38,695 bases of DNA from Priapulus caudatus. Lineage: Eukaryota > Priapulida > Priapulimorpha > Priapulimorphida > Priapulidae. The position numbers were made by a program, and so were the translations under genes. Below are positions 10,518 to 19,098 of this stretch, in pieces. The notes below the pieces were generated by a model, which was given only the letters and a program-made list of their open reading frames with translations, was not told where the DNA came from and ran no database searches. Within the stretch, counting starts at the first letter, position 1. Every line of letters starts with the position of its first letter. The stretch is taken from the NCBI RefSeq assembly GCF_000485595.1, contig NW_014577627.1:162854-201548 (forward strand), in the 5' to 3' direction.

Positions 10518-10642
10518 TTAGGCCGAGAACATAGCTATAGTGTGCATGGAACTCACACAGATAACGAAGTTACCTGAATATTGGCAAATTCCTTGCGCAT
10601 AGCAATCTTTTCTATCCACAACGACTACAACACTGAACCAGC

Positions 10643-10954
10643 ATGAATTTTATGATCAAGAGTCAGGCTGGTTGCTTCAAAGTATTGCCGAGAAAATTAA
10701 AGATTCCTGCCAGTAGGGTTGGAACCAATAAGTGTTGTAAATATAGTCGTAGAGGGAGAAGGGAAGTAGGTTTGCGAGTGTTAGAGGCTGTTGTGGAGGA
10801 GCAGCAGGATTGTATTGTCGCAGGCAATATATATGAGATATCTTTTGAAGACATGCTTAAGAAACTTATTACCTATGAACCCTGTTTAGGTTTGGATGAA
10901 GCAAAATATAAATCAGTTACTGGACATTTGCGGGCCCTAGCTTTCCACACATAG
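10643..10954 (+). CDS. Unrecognised 103-codon open frame inside the foldback element
   Basis: The frame encodes a mixed-composition peptide: a basic N-terminal half (CCKYSRRGRRE, about residues 31-41) and an acidic or amphipathic second half (VLEAVVEEQQD, ISFEDMLKKL). It looks more protein-like than the low-complexity frames nearby, and lies centrally in the foldback element on the plus strand. No catalytic motif of a transposase, recombinase or helicase is visible. It could be a decayed element protein, a captured exon, or chance. Confidence 0.25.
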   Translation: MNFMIKSQAGCFKVLPRKLKIPASRVGTNKCCKYSRRGRREVGLRVLEAVVEEQQDCIVAGNIYEISFEDMLKKLITYEPCLGLDEAKYKSVTGHLRALAFHT

Positions 10955-11100
10955 AACTTATTGCTCCACCGACTACGCTTAGCCATGCGGCGCTAGCAGA
11001 GTATCACTACAGCATAATGTGCTCCTCGAAACAACTCGGGTAATAGAAGGAAGCAAAAATGTTTATGAGAACAAGGACACCAGACGTGTGAGGTCGCTGT

Positions 11101-11307
11101 CTATGTGCTCAAGCAACACGACACGACACCGTGGTCGAGATGCAGCTCTTCTCGAACACTGCTTCTAATGTTAGCTGCTAATGCTGGCACGTCGGTGTCT
11201 TTAACAGCAGCACACACTTTCTTAATTTCGGCGTCTGTCAGAGCTACGATCTTTCGTGGTGTTTTTCGTCTTCTGTCTTTTCTAGGATTATTCTTACGCG
11301 GTGCCAT
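11101..11307 (-). CDS. Unrecognised 68-codon basic open frame inside the foldback element
   Basis: Reading on the minus strand from an AUG in good context (CAACATGG), the frame begins with a strongly basic segment (residues 1-19, RKNNPRKDRRRKTPRK) like a nuclear localisation or DNA-binding arm. It continues with a helix-like segment (LTDAEIKKVCAAVKDTDVPALAANI). This organisation, basic tail then helices, would suit a nuclear or capsid-like protein, but no family is recognised. Its start lies just inside the small palindrome at about 11319-11361. The frame closes after 68 codons without a recognisable domain end, so it is a fragment at best. Confidence 0.25.
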   Translation of the reverse strand: MAPRKNNPRKDRRRKTPRKIVALTDAEIKKVCAAVKDTDVPALAANIRSSVREELHLDHGVVSCCLST

Positions 11308-11832
11308 GTTGATATTTCACTTATCGCATAGATACTAACCGAAGTTGGGTTAGTATCTATGCTTACCGGCTCTAGCGAGAAAACAACAGAACAAAACAGA
11401 TGTTCCGGCGTCGCTGCACGGCTCACAGGCTCGCAGCATACAGGCTACAATAGCACTCGCCCGTTGCGTCTATTGGTTGCGTCGAGTGTCCAATCTCCTC
11501 GCGAGCCACAATGCTACATTCTCACATTCCAACAGAGCAAACGCAGCGGCTGGGCGCGAGTGTTACTGCCTTTTGTCTGAATCATAGGCGCGCTCTACGG
11601 TTGATTAATGGACAAAGATTGGAGAATCGTGTCGTATGTTTTTAGGTTGTATCTCGATTGCGCGTGTCTACGAGGAAACGTTTGGTACGATGATGCGGCC
11701 GAATGTACTGTGTCCGATTTTGAGCTCAAGTTGGATGATAGTTACGCGTAGTAAATCGTAGGTATTTATAAGGCTAGTAAATGACGAATTTCCCTTGTTT
11801 ATTGTTGTCACACTCCTCGCCTTTATCTAATC

Positions 11833-11865
<33 letters not shown>

Positions 11866-11877
11866 GTATACATATAA

Positions 11878-12903
11878 ATAAAATTGGCAAGTCGACTCTG
11901 CCATTCGACTGGAGGCTTCCTACGACGTTGGGGTATTAAGCACCGGATATCATCCGCTTACCACTCGCAGTCGAATGGCAGAGCGGAAGTAGTCGTCAAA
12001 TCGGCTTATCGTCCCCTCAAGTCGAACACTGATTCGGCGGGCCTCTTGGACAGCGACCGCTTCCTCCGAGCCATCTTGCAGCTCAGCAACACACCTGACC
12101 CGGACTGTGGCAAGTCACCAGCGGAGATCGTGTTCGGGAGACCCTTTCGCAACACCCTGTCGTTTGCAAAGCGTCTCCAAAAGTTTGGCGACACCGTCCA
12201 CCTCGCGTCAGAGGGCCATCCGTCGTGGCGGGAAGCCTGGGCGGCCAAGGAAACCGCCCTACCTGACCGATTTGTTCGTCAGTCCGACGTATTGAACGCC
12301 CGGTCCCGGAATCTCGCACCGCTCCAGGTTGGAGACCGGGTGTTCGTTCAAAATCAGATGGGAAATTCACCGAAGCAATGGGACAAAACTGGCATTGTCG
12401 TTGAGAAGGGCGACCACGACCAGTACGTCATCAAAGTCGCCGGATCAGGCCGCCTCACCACCCGCAACAGGACGTTCCTACGTTGTTTCCGCCCCATCAT
12501 GAAGACAGGCAAGGATCAAGACTTCCAGGATGCTACACTGCCACCTACAAATCACGACCCGCCTCTCATCCCTCTTCTGACAGTGCCATTGTCGCTGCCA
12601 GCACCATGTCGACCAGAGCACGTCGACGTGCCTCCATCACCTTGTCGACCTGAGCATGGCGAACCGCCTCCAGCGCCCCGTCGGCCAGAACACGACGAAC
12701 CGCCTCCAGCGCTGAGTAGACAAGAGCGGGACGCGCCTCCTGACGTCGCTGATCCGATTCCGTCACATCCGCCTCCGACACCTCGTCGAATAGAGCGCAG
12801 CACCCCGCCGAACGTCGCCGATCCGCCTCCAGCTACCCATCGATCGCAGCGGAACGCTAGAGCGCCGAGAGAATATGTTCCAGAGACTGGACAGTGGACA
12901 TGA
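11878..12903 (+). pseudogene. Ty3/gypsy-type retrotransposon integrase, C-terminal fragment
   Basis: Integrase joins retroelement DNA to the host chromosome. The fragment opens in the catalytic core: AYHSQSNGRAE (about residues 25-35) is the conserved segment that contains the final Glu of the D,D-35-E triad. The Q..NTPD.D.GKSPAEIVFGRP segment follows, then the C-terminal SH3-like fold (LQVGDRVFVQNQ, about 148-159), a basic stretch and a proline-rich tail with repeats of CRPEH/RRPEH type. The two upstream catalytic Asp residues, reverse transcriptase, RNase H and gag are absent. An in-frame stop lies at 11875-11877, so this is a 5'-truncated copy. The nominal first codon is TTG and not a real start. 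The right side continues into a polypurine tract and LTR. GC content is clearly higher than in the flanks. Confidence 0.85.
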
Positions 12904-12927
12904 GTTTGCAGCTTAAAAGCTACAAAC

Positions 12928-12935
12928 TGGGGGGA
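12928..12935 (+). other. Polypurine tract before the 3' LTR
   Basis: A purine run (TGGGGGGA) lies about 25 bp after the integrase stop codon and directly before TGTGGAG. This is the position and composition of a plus-strand priming site of an LTR retrotransposon. Confidence 0.55.
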
Positions 12936-13027
12936 TGTGGAGTTGTGTTACATGTTTCCGTTCTCTTCTTTTGTCGTTGAACATTCTAGAACATATTTAT
13001 GATGTGACGGAACGAGTCATTCTTTAA

Positions 13028-13978
13028 AGGACAATTGAAGTCAAATTTTATAACTTCTGTAACGTTTTTATACATAGAAATACATTCAATAACGTATTCC
13101 ATTTCAAATCCGGCGCCCAATTTGTAAAAAACACATGAATATTAATCTAGGTCATGTGACGTCACAGCCCCCTGTTGAAACACGCCATTATATAGCGTAA
13201 CAGTGCTAACACGCTAGCATATGTTATGCTAGGTGAAAGTATTGTTACAGCATACAACAAACATGTAGCCTGTAAATGTACTTATATTCATGTACATACA
13301 TATTACCTGTGTGGATAATGCATTCACGGTATATGTACATGACTTGCGTAGAAATGTACATACATGTACAGATACATATGTGATTCGGACCGAGCGTGAT
13401 AAGCCCAGTGATCAGTGTACTCGCATGCCTCACCTGGTCTAGCGTCGAACTGGTCTACAATAACCCTGATCTTCTCATTCTCATGGCAGCATATACATTC
13501 AGGTGCCGTACTCATTAATTCACAAACACTACAAAAACACCAGTATTTGTCTACAGTCCTATCTGGTACCGAAGCTTCCATTCCGCCATGTTGTGACTGT
13601 TCTGATTCTTGAGAAGTTTGTGCCGACTCTTCGCGTTGCTTTTTCAGACGATTCTCCTCAATTTCTTCTTGTGTATAATCAGGCTCAAACCTATATCCAA
13701 CTGGTAAATCACTATAAATATCATCATCATCTGAGTAATCACTAGAATCATTGAAATTATCGCTTTCTGTCTCCATCTTATACACCACACGCACTATGTT
13801 TACATAATGGCGTGTTTCAACTGGGGGCTGTGACGTCACATGACCTAGACTAATATTCATGTGTTTCTTACTGCGGATTTGAAATGCGGGCGCCGGATTT
13901 GAAATGGAATACGTTATTGAATGTATTTATATGTATAAAATCGTTACAGAAGTTATAAAATTTGACTTCAATTGTCCT
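13028..13978. mobile_element. TTAA-flanked DNA element (Kolobok- or piggyBac-type by target site) with 170-bp inverted arms
   Basis: The ends AGGACAATTGAAGTCAAA are perfect inverted repeats, and TTAA stands directly outside each (13024-13027 and 13979-13982). Inverted arms extend over 13028-13191 and 13805-13978 with small indels. TTAA duplication is the hallmark of the piggyBac and Kolobok superfamilies; the AGGACA-type end fits Kolobok-like MITEs better. No transposase is present. The interior holds a minus-strand P2X7-like coding fragment and ACATGTACAT-rich sequence (13240-13370). Confidence 0.85.
13434..13776 (-). pseudogene. P2X7-type cytoplasmic (ballast) domain fragment carried by the TTAA element
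   Basis: From the AUG at 13776 on the minus strand, the frame has an acidic region (residues 8-23), YRFEP (28-32), a charged low-complexity linker, then W79-C-x-C82-x2-C85, M88, T90 and E93-C94-x-C96-C97-x-E99. This Trp/Cys/Glu pattern is that of the zinc-binding P2RX7 intracellular domain, which in vertebrates is the C-terminal ballast of the P2X7 channel and in invertebrates also occurs in stand-alone and transposon-linked proteins. The frame stays open to 13324, but the domain similarity stops after about residue 110. A good splice donor (CCAG|GTGAGG, boundary at 13434/13433) lies there, so this looks like a first exon whose later exons are missing. An upstream AUG at 13860 lies inside the inverted arm and is less likely. 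There is no channel domain, so this is not a P2X receptor. Confidence 0.65.
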
Positions 13979-14259
13979 TTAATAATATTATGTTATTTCC
14001 GTTAGACTACTTATGGTCGCACATCATGGCTAGAAATAATAGGAAGGCAGGAAATGTAATAATTATGATTGCAGTTGCTATCTACCTGTTCTCATCAAGA
14101 ATATTACCCAATTAGTTTATATATTTTACCAGCATGGCTGTGCCGCCTTTTCTATCTATATATAAAACCAACTAGGCAAGGTGCAGACGCATTCACTGAG
14201 TCACAACAAATAGCAACGTTATTTTAGGTTCTACAGTCTCTACTAACAAATTTTCCACA

Positions 14260-15175
14260 GCACAGCTATTCCTCGCTATGCCAATCTGCAAAGTTCCTCT
14301 TAGTAGCTAAACAAAATGATGGGGGCATTCCGGATAAAAGCACCAAACGTTTCCCATGTGCTATCCATGATCTTAGCTTTCAATTTTTGATAGGAGCCAC
14401 TTTACCAAGATAGAGGAAGGCTGCGATCTTGGAATCCATCCTTCCCAAATCTGGACCTAAGCCACTTCACTATCTGGAATTGACAGCTTATCCTGGCGCA
14501 GCCACTTATTAGTGTTCGTAGCAGGGAATGGCTCACTACACGTAGCGCTGTACCACACCACGAATCCCTGCCCTTCTGCCTCGATTGCTCTACACTACTA
14601 AGCTTTGATGATTTTTTTAATAACGATATGATAATACCATGATATAAAGACACGATGAATGGCGAATGAACTGTGTATATTATCTCAGCGTATATTAAAT
14701 TTGCTCTGTTCAGTGGCACACGATGGCTATAGAAGGCGTGACAGTATATTGTCGTGTGAATGTACGACGGCGATGGAAAGACAAACAAACGCCAGACGAA
14801 GACTACGTCATTAGTTGCAAAAAAAGTGTATAATAGTTAGTGTGCTCTTCATTGATCATTATCGCGCCATTACGTTCCATATCAGTGGAGGCATTCATCG
14901 ACGTACGCATCTCCCACCTGGCTATACATGATTTTAATTAATTTGGTCTAATTACGGTTTATGCGGGTGACATTTAACGGAGTTCCTGGCTGGTTTGCTT
15001 GCAATCCTTGCTTGGATTGACAATCCAACAGCTGATACGCATTTTCGTGGCGGTTTCATAGTTTACAAGTGATAAATATAAACACCAACTAAATCAGTTT
15101 ATTCTAAACCGATTACTTAAACGTCTTCGTCTGTTTCCAGAAGCATCGGGAAAATGATGGGGGCATGGGGCGTGT
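14260..15175. other. No gene supported
   Basis: Sequence between the retroelement and the GPCR promoter region. A 128-codon minus-strand frame (14402-14788) has no recognisable domain, and I treat it as chance. No clear repeat is visible. Confidence 0.45.
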
Positions 15176-15542
15176 CTGAATCGGACCAGCGATCACGTGC
15201 ACGTTCCACAACGCCGTGCTAGATCTACCGTCGTGAAGCCGGACGTCTCGTGAAGCCTAGCTCAAGAAGTGAGAAAACATCCTGTGCCCGGAAATTAATT
15301 GTACCCGTCCTGCGAGTGACATAGATGCGCGCGCCACAGGTGCTGTTGCCGCAGATACGCACTCCCATTGACATCAACATCTAAGTACCTTAGTGTGTTC
15401 AAGCGTTAGCTGACCAGCGCGGGTTCCTATCGCTACCCGGCTGCGCGTGACGTCACGAAGCTGTACTAATCCCGGACTCGTGCTCGCAACGAGTTCGCGT
15501 TCTGTGGGTCGTCAACGTGACGTCTAGCTAAAACACACGACA
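15176..15542 (+). promoter_or_regulatory. Putative promoter/5' UTR of the GPCR with a CRE palindrome
   Basis: The 370 bp before the GPCR start are much richer in C and G than the flanks and contain many CpG dinucleotides. TGACGTCA, the full cAMP-response-element palindrome, is at 15448-15455, with a half-site (TGACGT) at 15517-15522. An in-frame TAG at about 15525 precedes the start codon, so the coding frame cannot extend upstream without splicing. No strong TATA box is seen. Promoter assignment is inferred from composition and position. Confidence 0.4.
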
Positions 15543-16721
15543 ATGCTCGACTATGAGAACGCGTCGGCGAACGACAGCTATCCGTCGCCGACTCCGCCCG
15601 GTCATCCGTACCAGAAGTGGCTTCGCATCGGCGTCATCATCGTCATCTACGTCGTCTCGCTCGTCGGCAACACGTCTGTGTGCATGTGGATGTGGCGCAA
15701 CAAGCAGTTCCGCGCTCGTCGCATGAACAGGTTCATCTTGCATCTCACCTGCGCCGACATGCTCGTTACGTGGTTCACGATGCTGTCACAGATCGTGTTC
15801 GAGTCGATCGGCACCGTGTGGCTGCTGGACGAAGCGAGCTGCCGCATATTCAAGATGCTGCAGAATTTCTCCATCGTGTCGTCGACGTACGTCGTGACGA
15901 GCATAGCGATCGACCGGGCTTTCGCTATCGCGCGCCCGCTCTCTCGGCCGCCTTCCGTTAACAGGTTTCTGATCGTCGCTTGGCTGTGCTCGCTCATACC
16001 GTCTATACCGAGCCTGTTTCTCTTCCACCGGAGGCAGGAGGGCGTAAACACTTACTTTTGCTCTTCGATCTTTCACGATATTCTTAGCAAGGCGATTTAC
16101 CGGCAGGTGTACATGTTGTTCATATGGCTTTGCGTGTTCTTCATACCGCTGCTTATCATCCTAGTGTCGTATATCCTGATCGTGTGGACAATATGGAAGA
16201 AGGCACACGACGATGCTAAGGCAGCAGGGGCGAACCACGTCGAGACGGTTGGCAACCACGTTACGCGACGCCCCATTACCACAGGTCCCGTGTGTAACTC
16301 GAGTCTACCGAAGGCAAAGATGAAGACATTGAAGATGACAATAGTAATAGTGCTTACGTTTATTGTGTGCAACTTACCTTATTACACCCAAGAAATGATA
16401 CTAGCCTTCGGCGATCCATCGATTTTGGACATGACATTCGTGGCTATTTCTGGTATAATCTCCGCCAGCAACAGTGCAGCTAATCCCTATATTTTTTTGC
16501 TGTTTAGCTCTCGCAACAAGTTTGTGTCGTCTGCTATCAACCAATTTTGTTTATCATGTATTCACTCCAAGCCAAGCAAAAGTTCATATAGTCCTCGCAG
16601 TCAGCACCGGCACGGAAACTCTGAGGATAACAGTAACCAGTATACAATTACCATGTATACAAACCGCGAAACAATGAAACAGAGTAGCGGCTCAAAACAC
16701 TCGAATGAATGTAATTTTTGA
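15543..16721 (+). CDS. Class A neuropeptide-type GPCR (vasopressin/CCAP/GnRH-like assemblage), single exon
   Basis: A 392-residue seven-helix receptor of the plasma membrane, expected to bind an extracellular peptide and signal through G proteins. N-glycosylation sites are N6 and N10. TM1 (28-50) has the GN pair (N43), TM2 (62-84) has LHLTCAD (D72), TM3 has C100, TM4 has W147, extracellular loop 2 has C173, TM5 has P202 and Y210, TM6 (262-285) has KTLKMTIVIVLTFIVC, and TM7 has SNSAANPYIF (309-318). C336 and C339 may be palmitoylated; the tail is Ser-rich. The SIPSLFLF, LKMTIVIV and NSAANP segments resemble vasopressin/oxytocin, CCAP/NPS and GnRH/AKH/corazonin receptors; the ligand cannot be assigned. 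The start has a good context (ACAATG) after an in-frame stop. Odd features: DRA replaces DRY (124-126), CNLP replaces CWxP (276-279) and NPYIF replaces NPxxY. No introns interrupt it. Confidence 0.9.
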   Translation: MLDYENASANDSYPSPTPPGHPYQKWLRIGVIIVIYVVSLVGNTSVCMWMWRNKQFRARRMNRFILHLTCADMLVTWFTMLSQIVFESIGTVWLLDEASCRIFKMLQNFSIVSSTYVVTSIAIDRAFAIARPLSRPPSVNRFLIVAWLCSLIPSIPSLFLFHRRQEGVNTYFCSSIFHDILSKAIYRQVYMLFIWLCVFFIPLLIILVSYILIVWTIWKKAHDDAKAAGANHVETVGNHVTRRPITTGPVCNSSLPKAKMKTLKMTIVIVLTFIVCNLPYYTQEMILAFGDPSILDMTFVAISGIISASNSAANPYIFLLFSSRNKFVSSAINQFCLSCIHSKPSKSSYSPRSQHRHGNSEDNSNQYTITMYTNRETMKQSSGSKHSNECNF

Positions 16722-16870
16722 GTACGAAATTTTACTTGATAGTCTTTGTTCTTCTACGTAATTTCAAAAGTCGTCAGCATATTATGAAATAATATTAGAG
16801 CTTAAAGGGCACAACCCCTCATGTTTTAACGTTTGTAACGTATCCGTTTACATGGTGTTGTAAGTTGCAC

Positions 16871-16876
16871 AATAAA
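16871..16876 (+). terminator. Polyadenylation signal of the GPCR
   Basis: AATAAA lies 150 bp after the GPCR stop codon, followed about 15-40 bp later by GT/T-rich sequence (CAGTCTGTTCC, TATTATTGTC). This fits a eukaryotic 3' end. A second AATAAA occurs near 17060. Confidence 0.55.
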
Positions 16877-18047
16877 CAGTCTGTTCCCCACAATATTATT
16901 GTCTCCATCGTTGACTCTTGCGAGTGAAATATTCTGTCCCACCCCTAACGATCAACGAGGCAGGTTCACATTTCCGGATGGAAGAGATGTTGTAACGTCG
17001 TTTTAAGAGTTTATGTAGAAATAATGAAGTAGAAATCCAAACTTGTGTATTAAACTGAATAAACTTTAATAACTTACACACAGTGTAGTGACATCTTGCA
17101 CAGAGAGACAAAGACACGCGCCTAAGCGCGTGTGCTTACTTCCGAGACCACAACCAGACTCCCCAACTCCTGCATCTCTGTCCTATATATTACCCCCAAA
17201 ACCCCTACATCCCTAGCCGCACTCCGCGTCTCTAACTAATTTATGTAACATCTGTAAATCCTATGTTACAATGTCACCTCAGGCTGTGTCGCAATATCAT
17301 GGGAGGCAAAACGCCAGCTAACGCCAATGTAATGAAACAGACATCGTTCAGCTTTTACTTTTACAGCGGATTACTTTTACACAGATATATGCCTTTCACC
17401 TGTTTTCTACTCATATTTGCCTATGGGAATTTGCGCTTTATTTAGAATACTACCTCAATAATGATTGCTCAAACTTACTCATCACAATCCAGTTAGTCTC
17501 AGATGTCAGGTGGCCCTACCTGAAATTCCCGATATTTCGCGGAGATACACGAGTCCCGTCGAAAATGATTAGTTCATTGTACAGCGTAGCTGTGCGCGTC
17601 TGAAGCCAGCATGATCCGCATTTAAATGTTCTCGACGTGTTTGAACATTGTACGACACGTTTCGACTTGTGTCGCCATTCTACTTGGCGCTTGCCAAATG
17701 ATAGTATTGTTTCAATCTAGAATCAAAAGAAAATCTGCAACAGACATGTCAACACGACAGCCTGCCTGGCGACTATATACAGCAACGTATTAAAAACCAT
17801 GATGACATTTTGTATGATAAAAATTTACGAATTATCTGTTACAAGTTTTAAAATCTGCCCATCGCGTCATTTGTAAAAAATTATTTGAAGGCTGCGAAAA
17901 GAATACATTGTGCGTTCAGGTTCAGTGATATTCATAGCAAAGGTGACCGTAGGAGCACACTGATATCGATGAGTAACAGTACGGACAATGCACGGAAATC
18001 CCGTTCCTGTACTTCAACATCTAGATATTTAGCATATACAGAGTTCG
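16877..18047. other. No gene seen
   Basis: Intergenic sequence with short open frames. The plus-strand frame at 17263-17445 has no recognisable features beyond hydrophobic residues. No clear repeat is visible. Confidence 0.5.
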
Positions 18048-18273
18048 CATAAAAACAGAAAATCTAACGTACACAACCCTATCGCGAGAAGAATTTGGAA
18101 AACTCGTGATTAACGCATGGACAAGGAAAATGAAAGCACTTCGTATTCCGCGACGAGGAGATATTCCTGTGAATCTATGCACACATAGTCTTCATATGAT
18201 AATGAGCAAAGCCACAGTATCATGGACAGATGTCCATCGGAGCGCTGTAATCTGGATGTGTCCAGAATTGGTA
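18048..18273 (+). CDS. Candidate orphan exon, unrecognised
   Basis: After an acceptor-like CATATACAG ending near 18047, the frame is open for about 75 codons (through EEFGKLVINAWTRKM and SWTDVHRSAVIWMCPEL). It runs to a good donor-like TTG|GTAAGA at about 18273/18274. The residue composition is protein-like, with no low complexity. I do not recognise the domain. A frame in another phase, or chance, is possible. Thirty bases further on, a 190-bp MITE has inserted. If real, it belongs to a gene whose other exons are not identified here. Confidence 0.2.
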
Positions 18274-18306
18274 AGATCTGATATGCGTTTAGTATGCCGT
18301 CTTAAA

Positions 18307-18496
18307 CAGGGGCGTGTACAGGGGGGGGGGAGGAGTCCAGGAGGTCCGGACCCCCCCTGCTCGCGCAGAAAACGCATCTGAGGGGGTCTAATTTCAAAAA
18401 TTTTCGGGGGGAGGGCCCACCAGACCCCCTTTCGCGTGCTCCCAAGTTTGGGTTACGGTTAGACCCCCCCTGCTACAAATCCTGTACACGCCCCTG
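18307..18496. mobile_element. 190-bp MITE with 16-bp perfect inverted ends
   Basis: CAGGGGCGTGTACAGG at 18307-18322 is exactly inverted at 18481-18496. TTAAA flanks both sides (18302-18306 and 18497-18501). The interior is G- and C-run rich (GGGGGG and CCCCCC tracts). CAGGGGCG-type ends are common in hAT elements, but hAT duplicates 8 bp and only 5 bp match here, so the superfamily is uncertain. Confidence 0.85.
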
Positions 18497-18863
18497 TTAA
18501 ATAATTTCTTTGGATATAATTTAATAGCGCTAGGAAGTAAAAAAATACTTGATTATGTTTAACATATTGCAATTATTCTTTTAATGTCTTAAAAATAAAA
18601 ATGGATCCTATTATATAACAAACAATTCTTCATGGTTTCTTTTTAACCCTGTCTCTGAATAGAATGCAAATCTACCCCGATCTCTGGCTTTGCTATGACT
18701 GACCTATATCACCTGTCATTAGGGACCCTGAAATTGTGTCTACTACTGACGATAGCTCGATAACTACGCGATGAACATGTCCAACACACGAGTCATGCGC
18801 CAATCACTGCGCGTTGTTACGTCTGCATTAGCGGAAGCTGTGAGCGCTACGGTGGCTGGCGTT
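18497..18863. other. No gene seen
   Basis: AT-rich sequence between the MITE and the inverted arm at the gap. No supported coding sequence. Confidence 0.5.
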
Positions 18864-19098
18864 CCGGTGTAGCGCGAAATTTCTGACTTGCGAAATATCT
18901 GAGATAGCCCCGCCCCGCCCCGACCCGACCAATGACAGCTCGTCTTTGTGTTACGATAGGTTCTGTACACTTGAAGGTTTGAGTAAAATACCAAGTTCTG
19001 ATACAGGGTAGCGAAGGAGCAGTGTAGGGAGTGGGAGGAAGAGGGAGGAGGAAGTTTAGAGTAGTACGGAGGTTAGAGTAGGTGGAATAGGGAGAAGC
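18864..19098. repeat. Left inverted arm flanking the assembly gap
   Basis: Positions 18889-19098 (210 bp) are, by eye, an exact reverse complement of 19932-20141. The outer 25 bp match with a few differences. The arm contains a GC-rich CCCCGCCCCG run and a purine-rich stretch running into the gap. Confidence 0.9.

Larger units (their letters stand above)
9763..11836. mobile_element. 2.07-kb foldback element with about 360-bp inverted arms, inserted in TA repeats
   Basis: The left arm (9763-10123) and right arm (11468-11836) are inverted copies with a few single-base differences. The tips read ATCAGGAGTAGATAAAGG on the left and ATCTGATTAGATAAAGG on the other strand at the right, related to the small hairpins elsewhere. 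Both ends abut TA microsatellite. The 1.34-kb interior holds small open frames (see separate entries) and a small palindrome around 11319-11361 (catagatactaac and its complement). No transposase of a known class is visible, so the superfamily is unassigned. Confidence 0.8.
12936..14259 (+). mobile_element. 3' LTR of the gypsy-type element, interrupted by a TTAA-flanked insertion
   Basis: The LTR is proposed to start TGTGGAG after the polypurine tract and end TTTTCCACA at 14259, giving short inverted ends (TGTGGA/TCCACA). Without the inserted 951-bp element and one TTAA copy it would be about 369 bp. A TATA box (TATATATAAAA, about 14156-14166) lies in its right part, as expected for an LTR promoter. 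The 5' LTR is not in the window, so the boundaries rest on end motifs and not on a paired copy. Confidence 0.5.

Noticed and set aside
9763-11836. Assignment of the foldback element to Helitrons, Replitrons or another HUH-type group
   Set aside because: Hairpins suggest single-strand recognition, but no Rep/helicase motif or diagnostic terminus is visible, and long inverted arms argue against a typical Helitron.
11884-11886. Start codon for the integrase fragment
   Set aside because: The codon is TTG and the fragment starts inside the catalytic core, so it is a truncation and not a translation start.
13324-13433. Extension of the P2X7-like frame to 13324
   Set aside because: The domain pattern ends before a consensus splice donor at 13434/13433, and the following codons come from ACATGTACAT-rich sequence.
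14402-14788. 128-codon minus-strand open frame
   Set aside because: No domain, no splice or promoter context, and no related copy in the window.
15617-16076. Overlapping frames inside the GPCR coding region on both strands
   Set aside because: Shadows of a GC-rich real coding sequence; only the plus-strand frame from 15543 has seven-helix structure and conserved receptor residues.
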